A stretch of DNA of 32,186 bases from an uncultured Oscillospiraceae bacterium (GTDB taxonomy: Bacteria > Bacillota_A > Clostridia > Oscillospirales > Oscillospiraceae): NCBI GenBank assembly GCA_900757695.1, contig CAAEOU010000171.1:1-32186 (forward strand), read 5' to 3'. Numbering within the stretch: position 1 is the stretch's first letter; each line of letters opens with the position of its first letter. A program made the position numbers and the translations under genes. A model generated the notes under the pieces. It was not told the DNA's origin and ran no database searches. It saw only the letters and a list, made by a program, of their open reading frames with translations. Positions 15,780 through 22,671 of this stretch are shown here, piece after piece.

Positions 15780-15808
15780 ATTATAATCACAAAATAGTAT
15801 TCTGTAAA
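15780..15808 (-). promoter_or_regulatory. Sigma-A promoter of the lipoprotein/beta-helix operon
   Basis: On the minus strand, TTTACA (plus 15803-15808) and a perfect TATAAT (plus 15780-15785) are spaced by 17 bp, about 60 bp before the start codon. Confidence 0.8.
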
Positions 15809-15811
15809 TTG

Positions 15812-15831
15812 CTATAACTATCATATTAGTA
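15812..15831. promoter_or_regulatory. Candidate LysR binding site
   Basis: ACTA-TCATAT-TAGT is an imperfect palindrome just upstream of the -35 of the minus-strand operon and about 35 bp before the LysR start. This is the usual place for a LysR recognition site in a divergent pair. It contains TATAACTAT, which recurs in the palindrome before the Fe-S flavoprotein gene (24486-24503). Confidence 0.35.
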
Positions 15832-15864
15832 TCAAAAATAATGTATGCTAAAAGGAGCAGCTTC

Positions 15865-16812
15865 ATGGAACTGAGTTATCTTACATATTTTCGCACGGTG
15901 GCGAAAATGGAGCATATTTCACAGGCGGCGGCGGAACTGCATATCACCCAGCCGGCTCTGAGCCGGGCCATCAGCCGTGTAGAGCAGGAGGTGGGAGCCC
16001 AGCTTTTTGAACGTGGGGCAAACAGCATCCGTCTGAATCATACGGGACGGGCCTTTTTGCAGCGGGTGGAGCAGATCTTGGCAGAGTACGATGATGCGCT
16101 TCGGGAGGCGGCGGACAACAGCAGCGTGGAAAAGGGCAGCGTTAAGATCATGGCCCCTACGCTGGAGCTGCTCACCGGTTTTATGCGGAGCTACTTGCCC
16201 CGGCACCCGGATATGCAGATCTTTCACCAGCTGGCAGGGCCCAGAGACACCATGCATGAGCTGGAGACCCACGGGGCAGATTTTGCCCTGTGCCCGGAGC
16301 CGGAGGGAAATCCACGGATCGAGTGGCACCCCATGTTTCGAGAGTGTTACTGTCTGGCGGTGTCGTCCCGGCATCCACTGGCGCAGCAGCGGCAGGTGCA
16401 GCTGAAAGAACTGGCGGGGGAACGTTTTGTCTTTAATAATGGCAGCTCTGGCTTTACAGAGCTGCTGCGGGGGTTCTGCTGCCGGGCTGGGTTTGAGCCG
16501 AAGATCTGCTTCCTTGGGGATGAGACGGATTTTGCCTATGATCTGGTGGCAAAAAACGTGGGCGTGATGCTGGTTCCGGTAACGCAGCAGGACCCCAGAC
16601 AGAATCATGCACTGGACCTTTTAGGGCAGGAGCTTCGGTTTTTAGAGCTCGATGGCCCCGGCTGTGCCAGAGTCATCGGCCTCAGCAAACTAAAGGATGG
16701 GTATCTGACGCCTACGGCAATTGCATCTCTGGCGGCGGTGCGGCAGTACTACGCATCGCTGGCGCCGCTTCGGGGATTTGAAATGCTGCCGGTTCGCAGT
16801 ATTACAAATTGA
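15865..16812 (+). CDS. LysR-family transcriptional regulator
   Basis: This 315-residue protein starts MELSYLTYFRTVAKMEHISQ with AAAGGAGC 8 bases upstream. Residues 1-60 are the LysR helix-turn-helix (AAAELHITQPALSRAISRVE, then VGAQLFERGANSIRLNHTGR). The rest is a periplasmic-binding-protein-like effector domain (VKIMAPTLELLTGFM; DLVAKNVGVMLVPV). It is divergent from the lipoprotein/beta-helix operon and is followed by an OYE-type enzyme gene that has its own promoter. By the usual logic of LysR genes it should regulate the divergent operon and itself. Control of the downstream flavoenzyme is also possible. Confidence 0.93.
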   Translation: MELSYLTYFRTVAKMEHISQAAAELHITQPALSRAISRVEQEVGAQLFERGANSIRLNHTGRAFLQRVEQILAEYDDALREAADNSSVEKGSVKIMAPTLELLTGFMRSYLPRHPDMQIFHQLAGPRDTMHELETHGADFALCPEPEGNPRIEWHPMFRECYCLAVSSRHPLAQQRQVQLKELAGERFVFNNGSSGFTELLRGFCCRAGFEPKICFLGDETDFAYDLVAKNVGVMLVPVTQQDPRQNHALDLLGQELRFLELDGPGCARVIGLSKLKDGYLTPTAIASLAAVRQYYASLAPLRGFEMLPVRSITN

Positions 16813-16838
16813 TTATGCCACACCCCTTTACTTTGCAT

Positions 16839-16867
16839 TTTACAGAATGCTCCGGATTGCGTACAAT
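16839..16867 (+). promoter_or_regulatory. Sigma-A promoter of the OYE-type enzyme gene
   Basis: TTTACA (16839-16844) and TACAAT (16862-16867) are spaced by 17 bp, about 45 bp before the start codon. Confidence 0.75.
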
Positions 16868-16911
16868 GTAGGAAAGAATATGAATATCAAAGCGTTTAGG
16901 AGGTTTTCAAA

Positions 16912-18837
16912 ATGAAATATCCAAAGCTGTTTGCGCCCATGCAGGTTGGGACACTTACCTTCCGAAATCGGCTGCTGTCCGGCCCCAATATGATGTGTGC
17001 ACTAAATCCTGACGGAAGCCCCACGGACTATATGGTGGGCTATTATGAGGAAAAGGCCAAAGGCGGCGTGGCGCAGGTTACCGTAGGCGACACGCCTGTG
17101 GAGGAACGGGGCTTTACCACCCCCCGGCATCCCATTCTCAGTCAGAATACGGTACAGAAATGGTCGGAGGTGGCCCGTGCCATAACACAGCATGGTGCGG
17201 TTGCCTCCATTGAGCTCAACCACGGCGGACGAATCTCCAATACCGCAGTCACCGGATTTCAGACGGTTGGGCCCATTGATGAGGTGAAGCTCAATGGCAC
17301 CCATGTCAAGGGTGCTGCCAAAGAAGATTTAGAAGAGATCGCAAAGGCCTATGGCGAAGCAGCAAAGGTGGCTGTGCAGGCGGGCTTCCAGATGGTGATG
17401 CTTCACGGCGCCCACGGCTGGCTGCTGGATCAGATGCTCTCTCCCAAGTTTAATACCCGTACCGATGAGTTCGGCGGCAGCCTTGAAAATCGTGCAAAAT
17501 TCCCACTGATGGTCATTGATGCGGTGCGGAAGGCCGTTGGACCCAAGGTGCCCATTGAATACCGCATTGGGCCGGAGCTTGCCGAGGGTGGACTTGGCAT
17601 GGATGAGCTGGTACAGTTCTGCCTGATGATCGAGGACAAGGTGCAGCTGATCCATGTGTCCGCCGGTCTCGATACAGACCCCAACTTTGCGGTAAAGACC
17701 CATCCTACCATGTTCCTGCCGCATATGCCAAATGTGAAATATGCTGCGGAGGTCAAAAAGCATGTGACCAAGTGTCCCGTGGTGACGGTGGGGTCTGTTG
17801 TAACGCCTGCCGAGGCAGAGAAGGTGCTGGAAGAAGGGAAGGCCGATGCGGTTGCCATGGTGCGCAGCCTGATTGCCGATCCGTTCCTGCCCCAGAAGGC
17901 CAGAGAGGGTCATGATGAAGATATTCGCCCCTGCCTTCGGTGTCTCGACTGCCTGACCGGTATGCAGACAAAAACAAGGTTTGCCTGCGCTGTCAATCCC
18001 AGAACCGGACATGAAGCACGGCTGAATGCACAGGAGGCAGCGGCACCGAAGAGAAGAAAGACGGTGCTGATTGCAGGCGGCGGCCCCGGCGGCTTGGAGG
18101 CGGCAGCTACGGCAGCGGCCAGAGGACATAAGGTCATTCTGGCGGAGCAGTCGGACAGCTTGGGCGGACTTCTGAGGTTTACGGACTATGACAGCCTGAA
18201 AGCAGACCTCAAGCGTCTGAAGGATCATCTGATTTATCGGGTGGAGCATTCGGATGTAGAGGTTCGATTAAATACAGAGGTGACGCCTGAACTGGTGGCG
18301 GAGATCCAGCCGGATGCACTGTTCCTTGCACTGGGCTCCACGCCTGTGGTATTCCCACTGCCGGGTATTGAAACGGCACAGCATGCCACCACTGCCTATA
18401 CGAACCTTGATGCGCTGGGCAAAACCGTTGCGGTGATGGGCGGCGGTCTGGTGGGCTGCGAGACAGCACTGTTCCTGGCGGAGACCGGCAGAGATGTGAC
18501 CATTATTGAAATGCAGGACAGTGTTGCGCCGGATGCCAACTGGATGCATCGTGTGGGCATGCTCCAGTCCTTTGGCCAGCAGAAGAATCTCCATGTAAAG
18601 ACCGGCCTCCGCTGCATGGCGGTGACGGATGCGGGCGTTGAGACCCAGGACAAGGACGGCAACAGGGTAATGATTCCGGCGGAGAGCAAGGTCTACGCCT
18701 TTGGTCAGCGTGCTGCTGCCGTGGACAAGCTGATGGCGCTGGATGTGCCGGTGATTCGGATTATCGGTGACTGCCATCAGGTGGGGAAGACCAACGGCGC
18801 CATTTTTGACGGCTATCATGCCGCCATGGATCTGTAA
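16912..18837 (+). CDS. Fe-S flavoenzyme of the Old Yellow Enzyme / 2,4-dienoyl-CoA reductase family
   Basis: This 641-residue protein has three modules. Residues 1-~335 are an FMN TIM barrel (ELNHGGR 101-107, HGAHG 165-169, then the LSPxxNxRxDxFGGSLENR motif). A [4Fe-4S] site follows, with Cys341, 344, 347 and 359. From about 383 there is an FAD/NAD(P)-binding part (LIAGGGPGGLEAA and VMGGGLVGCETA). Relatives include FadH, trimethylamine dehydrogenase and the bile-acid enzymes BaiCD/BaiH. They pass electrons from NAD(P)H through FAD, Fe-S and FMN to a C=C bond of an enoyl substrate. Trp170 stands where FadH-type enzymes have the proton-donating Tyr (HGAHGWL versus GYL). AGGAGG lies 8 bases before the start. 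The substrate is unknown; it is cytoplasmic. Confidence 0.92.
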   Translation: MKYPKLFAPMQVGTLTFRNRLLSGPNMMCALNPDGSPTDYMVGYYEEKAKGGVAQVTVGDTPVEERGFTTPRHPILSQNTVQKWSEVARAITQHGAVASIELNHGGRISNTAVTGFQTVGPIDEVKLNGTHVKGAAKEDLEEIAKAYGEAAKVAVQAGFQMVMLHGAHGWLLDQMLSPKFNTRTDEFGGSLENRAKFPLMVIDAVRKAVGPKVPIEYRIGPELAEGGLGMDELVQFCLMIEDKVQLIHVSAGLDTDPNFAVKTHPTMFLPHMPNVKYAAEVKKHVTKCPVVTVGSVVTPAEAEKVLEEGKADAVAMVRSLIADPFLPQKAREGHDEDIRPCLRCLDCLTGMQTKTRFACAVNPRTGHEARLNAQEAAAPKRRKTVLIAGGGPGGLEAAATAAARGHKVILAEQSDSLGGLLRFTDYDSLKADLKRLKDHLIYRVEHSDVEVRLNTEVTPELVAEIQPDALFLALGSTPVVFPLPGIETAQHATTAYTNLDALGKTVAVMGGGLVGCETALFLAETGRDVTIIEMQDSVAPDANWMHRVGMLQSFGQQKNLHVKTGLRCMAVTDAGVETQDKDGNRVMIPAESKVYAFGQRAAAVDKLMALDVPVIRIIGDCHQVGKTNGAIFDGYHAAMDL

Positions 18838-18857
18838 GCCCAACTTCAGAAAATGAA

Positions 18858-18996
18858 GAGGCTGTCTCAAAATAGAATTTTCTAAAAATTTGCCCAACAA
18901 AAAAGTCGTGAAAATCCAGTTTCTATCGGATTTTCACGACTTTATCTAACTTTTGACGGGGCTATTCTCTTACAATTTTCATTTTGAGACAGCCCC
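18858..18996. mobile_element. MITE-like nested palindrome, about 139 bp
   Basis: The ends GAGGCTGTCTCAAAAT (18858-18873) and ATTTTGAGACAGCCCC (18981-18996) are inverted repeats matching at 15 of 16 positions. Inside lies a second, perfect 16-bp inverted repeat, AAAGTCGTGAAAATCC (18902-18917) with its complement at 18928-18943. There is no coding capacity. Terminal GGCTGTCTCAAAA repeats are widespread in Firmicute insertion sequences and small non-autonomous elements (from memory). No clear target-site duplication is visible. It lies between convergent genes and probably also serves as a terminator for both. Confidence 0.65.
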
Positions 18997-19019
18997 TTTT
19001 GGGCGATCTCAATCCAAAA

Positions 19020-20270
19020 TCAGTTCTTGGCATCGGTATAACGCTGACGAATGCCTACAAAGCACAACAGTGCCACAAGGGACAGCACCACGCATACCAC
19101 ATAGCCGGGGGTGTAGGAGCCGGTGAGATCACGAATCGTGCTCATCATCACCAGCGCCAGCAGCCGGAGAATATTTTGGCCAATATTCAGATAGCGATTG
19201 ATATTCAGGTACTCCGAAGCGCCAAAGACATTGACGATCATAGAGGGGTTCAGGTTGGGGGAGCCGCCAACGACAGCTGCGATGCCGATGACAGCCATTG
19301 CAACGATCACAACATTGCCGGACTTTGCAAAGACCATACCGACGCTCATGAGAGTAAATCCAAGCGCCAAGGTGTAGCAGGCCTTTTTCGTGCCGATCTT
19401 ATCGTCCAGCCAGCCCCAGAAATAGCTCAGGGGAATGCCCACAAGAGCGGAAATGGTCATCAGGTTCAGAACAATGTCAGGAGAAACGCCGACCTCAAGG
19501 AAGTGGGGGAACAGCAGGGGCATGACGCAATTGCTTACCAGCATCATCAGGCCGAAGGCCAGCATGATCAGCCATGCTTCCTTGCAGCGAATCAGCCGGG
19601 CAAGGCTCCAATTATGCGTAGCGCCGGTATCGGTATTGACAGCAGGCGTGTCAGCATTGTCCGCATGATACCCCACGTCCTCAGGAAGATAAGGAACCAG
19701 CAGGAATGAAAGTACGCCAAAGACCACAATAACGATACCCATTACCAGAAAGATGGACTGGAATGCAACACCGGCCATCAGAAGCCGCTGAATCACAGGA
19801 ACACAGACTGCCGTGGAGAAGGGGGCACCAATGGTGACAAAGCCCAGCATACGTCCGCGGGTGGAATTGAACCAGTTGGTAATGATGGCAGTCATCAATA
19901 CCAGCAGAGCGCCCAGCGTAATGTTGATGATAATGATAGCGGCAAAGTACAGAGGATAGCTGCTTTCACAGAAGGCCAGCATCACGGTGGCAATACCGGA
20001 GACTAGGATCAGCGCCAGCATCATGCCACGGCCTTTGTGACGGATCAACCAGGAGCCAATCAGGAAGGTGGTGACGATGGCGATATAGCCGCCAATGGTG
20101 ATGGGAAGGCTGACTTCCCGGGCGTTCCACTGGGTAAAGTGAGACATGAAGATGTTGGTGCCGTCTACCAGCAGGAAGGTTTGCAGGAAAAATGCAATGA
20201 ATACTGCGAGAGCGATGGAGATACGGTAGAAGGTATAGCTCAGGTGCTTCTTTTGTTCGGTCATGTTCAT
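19020..20270 (-). CDS. Major facilitator superfamily transporter
   Basis: This 416-residue protein has about twelve hydrophobic segments arranged as two six-helix halves around a hydrophilic loop near residues 195-225. The basic inter-helix motifs are reduced to SWLIRHKGRGMM after TM2 and WGWLDDKIGTKKA in the second half, the MFS A-motif position. It starts MNMTEQKKHLSY, with AAAGGA just upstream. It lies 60 bp downstream of the esterase gene on the same strand, so the pair is probably one operon: import an ester and hydrolyse it, or export a product. The nearest known MFS group (OFA/BaiG-like) cannot be fixed by eye. Confidence 0.9.
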   Translation of the reverse strand: MNMTEQKKHLSYTFYRISIALAVFIAFFLQTFLLVDGTNIFMSHFTQWNAREVSLPITIGGYIAIVTTFLIGSWLIRHKGRGMMLALILVSGIATVMLAFCESSYPLYFAAIIIINITLGALLVLMTAIITNWFNSTRGRMLGFVTIGAPFSTAVCVPVIQRLLMAGVAFQSIFLVMGIVIVVFGVLSFLLVPYLPEDVGYHADNADTPAVNTDTGATHNWSLARLIRCKEAWLIMLAFGLMMLVSNCVMPLLFPHFLEVGVSPDIVLNLMTISALVGIPLSYFWGWLDDKIGTKKACYTLALGFTLMSVGMVFAKSGNVVIVAMAVIGIAAVVGGSPNLNPSMIVNVFGASEYLNINRYLNIGQNILRLLALVMMSTIRDLTGSYTPGYVVCVVLSLVALLCFVGIRQRYTDAKN

Positions 20271-20330
20271 TTCATCCTTTCTCTTTTCTCGTCTGAAACT
20301 CCAAACAGATCGTCGGGAGATTCCCTATGA

Positions 20331-21200
20331 TCAGAAGTGCAGCTGTCGCAGAAACAGCTCCATTTCCTCAAAGGCGGTCATGGCTTCGGGATAATCCCAG
20401 AGATCCAGCGGGTAGGTGTGGATCATGTCCTTGCCCACATGGAGCCGCACATCGCAGCCGGATTTGGCTGCATTCCGAGCAAAAATCAGAGAATCCTTTA
20501 GAAGAATCTCGGTGCCGCCAACGCTCAAAAATGTGGGCGGGAAGCCGGTGAGATCACCCAGAGCGGGGGAGATCAGCGGATCGGCCTTGTCATGGCCGGG
20601 GGCATAGACCTCCAGCACCTTGTCAGAGCTGTCGAGGCCCTCCAGCACGGTGCCCTCTTCTACGGCAGTGGCGTCTGTCACCGGGGACATGGCGATAACT
20701 GCACCGGGGATGGGCAGTCCTGCGGCCTTTGCCATCAGGGGTATATCCAGCGCCAGCGTGGCGCCGGCCGATTCACCGCAGACCACGATCCGTTCCGGAG
20801 CATAGCCCAACTCCAGAAGACCCTTATAGCCCGCAAAGGCATCATTGGGCGCGGCGGGGAAGGTATCTTCCGGAGCCAGACGGTAGTCAGCTGAGAAGCA
20901 GGTGATCCCCAGCCGATGGCTTATTTCCAGCAGGAAAGGCAGTGGAATGGCTGAGGAGCCAAGGGTAAAGCCGCCGCCGTGGATGTAATAGAGCAGGCTG
21001 CCGCTGGGCGTTTGGGGCCGGACCCACTTGCCGGAGATGGCGCCGCAGGCTCCCGGCTCCCAGCTGACATCGGCGTAGCTGCGGAGACCGTCGATGGCCA
21101 GTTGTTCCATTTCTGCTCGAATTTGCGGGAATTGCTTTCCTTCAAAGCTTGTGCGTTCCCAGACGCTGCCGGGACGGTTGAGAAATTCGGTGCTTGGCAT
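20331..21200 (-). CDS. Alpha/beta hydrolase, hormone-sensitive-lipase-type esterase
   Basis: This 289-residue cytoplasmic esterase has the oxyanion-hole motif HGGG at residues 74-77 and the nucleophile Ser144 in GESAG. Its probable acid is Glu231 (GGTEILLKDS, Glu where many homologues have Asp) and its catalytic His is His261 (DMIHTYP). The start MPSTEFLN is supported by AAAGGAG about 8 bases upstream. It is the first gene of a likely operon with the MFS transporter, read from a TTGTCA-17-TAAGAT promoter, and is divergent from a LysR gene. HSL-family enzymes hydrolyse short acyl or aryl esters; the substrate is unknown. Confidence 0.92.
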   Translation of the reverse strand: MPSTEFLNRPGSVWERTSFEGKQFPQIRAEMEQLAIDGLRSYADVSWEPGACGAISGKWVRPQTPSGSLLYYIHGGGFTLGSSAIPLPFLLEISHRLGITCFSADYRLAPEDTFPAAPNDAFAGYKGLLELGYAPERIVVCGESAGATLALDIPLMAKAAGLPIPGAVIAMSPVTDATAVEEGTVLEGLDSSDKVLEVYAPGHDKADPLISPALGDLTGFPPTFLSVGGTEILLKDSLIFARNAAKSGCDVRLHVGKDMIHTYPLDLWDYPEAMTAFEEMELFLRQLHF

Positions 21201-21266
21201 GAAAAAACTCCTTTCAGTTTCGCATGTTGCACAAAAACAATGCAAAAACCTTTTCTTTCTGGTGCA

Positions 21267-21295
21267 ATCTTACCACGTTCGCGAAAACATGACAA
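21267..21295 (-). promoter_or_regulatory. Sigma-A promoter of the esterase-MFS operon
   Basis: On the minus strand, TTGTCA (plus 21290-21295) and TAAGAT (plus 21267-21272) are spaced by 17 bp, with TGG before the -10. Confidence 0.75.
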
Positions 21296-21307
21296 ACACG
21301 AAAAAAA

Positions 21308-21332
21308 CTTGTTTCTACAAGAAAAAACTTGT
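21308..21332. promoter_or_regulatory. Three alternating half-sites, candidate LysR operator
   Basis: CTTGT (21308-21312), ACAAG (21317-21321) and CTTGT (21328-21332) alternate in orientation, giving two overlapping inverted repeats. They lie just upstream of the esterase -35. The last one overlaps the LysR gene's own -35. This is the classic layout for activation of the divergent operon plus autoregulation. Confidence 0.6.
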
Positions 21333-21357
21333 ACCATGGCGGAGGATCTGCTATGAT
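21329..21357 (+). promoter_or_regulatory. Sigma-A promoter of the LysR gene
   Basis: TTGTAC (21329-21334) and TATGAT (21352-21357) are spaced by 17 bp, 22 bp before the start codon. Confidence 0.75.
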
Positions 21358-21378
21358 GGAGAAAAGGAGGTGAGGCGG

Positions 21379-22314
21379 ATGAATTTTAGAAGCTGTAAGT
21401 ATTTTTTGACAGTCTGCGAAATGGGAACCATCAATGCGGCGGCCCGGAGGCTCTATATTTCCCAGCAGTCTCTGAGCCAGCACATTCGAAAGCTGGAAAC
21501 GGAGGTGGGGGCGCAGTTGTTCCACCGGGACAATCCCCTGACGCTGACACCGGCCGGGGAAGCGGTAAAGCGCGCGGCGCAGACGGTGCTGGACACCCTG
21601 GATCAGATGCAGCGGGAGATCGCAGTGTGTCAGGGGGAGACGGCCAGAGAACTGACTGTGGGGATGCTGGACTATGGTACCCCGGATTTTATGCCGCCGC
21701 TGATGGCGCTGTTTCTCCGGCAGGAGCCCCATGTGCGGCTGGATACCCGGGAATTCTATCAGGATGATCCGCTGCCGATGGATGTGCCGCTTTTTATCAG
21801 CGCCCGGGAACTGGGCAGTGAATTCAAATGTGAGGTGTTGTTTACCGATCAATTGGCGGTTTGTATTTCGGATCAGCTATTGCAGCGGCAATATGGAGAG
21901 GAGTGGCAGGCGCACCGGCAGCGCCTGCGCACAGGCGACCTGTCGGCGCTGGAAGGATGCCCGTTTGCAAGACATTGGCGGACACCCCTGGCGGCACTGA
22001 CGGAGCAGTGCTTTGAACAGAATCACTTTCATCCCAACTATCTGCCGGTGACTGGCGGCATTTAGCTTGCTACCCGCCTGTGCATCAGTGGGCAGGCGGC
22101 CATGACGACCTTTGTGGGACAAAAATATAGTGAGCCTGCCTTGCCGCCGGTCTATGTGCTTCCGATGCGTCCCAAGGACATTCCGGCCGGATATATCTGT
22201 TACCGAAATGGCGCAGTGCTGACGGGAGCGGCAAGAAGCTTTTTGGAGATCACCCGGCGCTATTTCCAGCGTACTGGCGGAAGGATTCCACCCCAGCCGG
22301 GACAAGAGGCATAA
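21379..22314 (+). pseudogene. LysR-family regulator interrupted by an in-frame amber codon
   Basis: The frame starts MNFRSCKYFLTVCEMGTINA behind AAAGGAGGTGA and encodes a complete LysR helix-turn-helix (AARRLYISQQSLSQHIRKLE; VGAQLFHRDNPLTLTPAGEA) and half of the effector domain. TAG at 22063-22065 stops it at codon 229. The same frame then continues without shift for 82 more codons (LATRLCISGQAAMTTFVGQK..., VYVLPMRPKDIPAG, ending in TAA). That restores the normal LysR length of about 311 residues. One nucleotide change therefore explains the break. The truncated product would keep DNA binding but lose part of the effector domain. Readthrough or a sequencing error are the alternatives. Confidence 0.82.
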
Positions 22315-22337
22315 TCGTATTTTCTGCGGCATACACT
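22309..22337 (+). promoter_or_regulatory. Sigma-E-type sporulation promoter of spoIIID
   Basis: GCATAAT (22309-22315) and CATACACT (22330-22337) are spaced by 14 bp. They match the mother-cell sigma-E consensus (-35 KMATATT at 6 of 7 positions, -10 CATACA-x-T fully). spoIIID is a known sigma-E target. The -35 overlaps the stop codon of the LysR gene. Confidence 0.75.
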
Positions 22338-22365
22338 GGATCAGATCGATTCGGGAGGTGCCTTT

Positions 22366-22614
22366 TTGCAGGGGAGCATGGAACAGCGGGCCTATGCGCT
22401 GGCTGCATACATGATCGAGAACGGAGCAACCGTGCGGGCTGCGGCCAAAAAGTTCGGGATCTCCAAGTCAACGGTACATAAGGACCTCACAACCCGTCTG
22501 CCTGCGTATTCTCCGGCGCTATACCGACAGGTTCGGGCGGTGCTGGATCAGAATAAGGCGGAACGCCACTTGCGGGGCGGTATGGCAACCAGACGGAAGT
22601 ACAAGGGAATATAG
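22366..22614 (+). CDS. spoIIID: Sporulation transcription factor SpoIIID
   Basis: This 82-residue DNA-binding protein acts in the mother cell, where it activates or represses many sigma-E genes and prepares the sigma-K stage. The helix-turn-helix TVRAAAKKFGISKSTVHKDL and the C-terminal basic segment RHLRGG-like (RHLRGGMATRRKYK) are the SpoIIID hallmarks. The start is TTG at 22366, not ATG at 22378. GGGAGGTG sits at the right distance only for TTG, and the extra residues MQGS align with the N-terminus of Bacillus SpoIIID (MHDY...ER), giving the usual 80-90 residue length. It is monocistronic, with a sigma-E-type promoter and a strong terminator. Confidence 0.95.
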   Translation: MQGSMEQRAYALAAYMIENGATVRAAAKKFGISKSTVHKDLTTRLPAYSPALYRQVRAVLDQNKAERHLRGGMATRRKYKGI

Positions 22615-22616
22615 AC

Positions 22617-22651
22617 AAAGGGCCTGCCGCAGAAATTGCGGCAGGCCCTTT
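22617..22651. terminator. Bidirectional terminator after spoIIID
   Basis: AAAGGGCCTGCCGCA and TGCGGCAGGCCCTTT form a perfect 15-bp stem with a 5-nt loop, between convergent genes. Confidence 0.85.
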
Positions 22652-22671
22652 GGGGGTTTGTTTTGTGCGAA

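Noticed and set aside
15720..15864. T-box or second riboswitch in the LysR/lipoprotein intergenic region
   Set aside because: The region is AT-rich with promoters and a short palindrome only; there is no specifier loop, T-box motif or terminator pair.
2508..18837. A bile-acid-inducible (bai) operon, because SDR, OYE-type and MFS genes are present
   Set aside because: The genes are on different strands in separate units, and baiB, baiF, baiE and baiI-type genes are absent. Only family-level similarity supports the idea.
22063..22065. Pyrrolysine at the amber codon of the LysR gene
   Set aside because: LysR proteins are not known to use pyrrolysine, and no Pyl machinery is in the window. A nonsense mutation is simpler.
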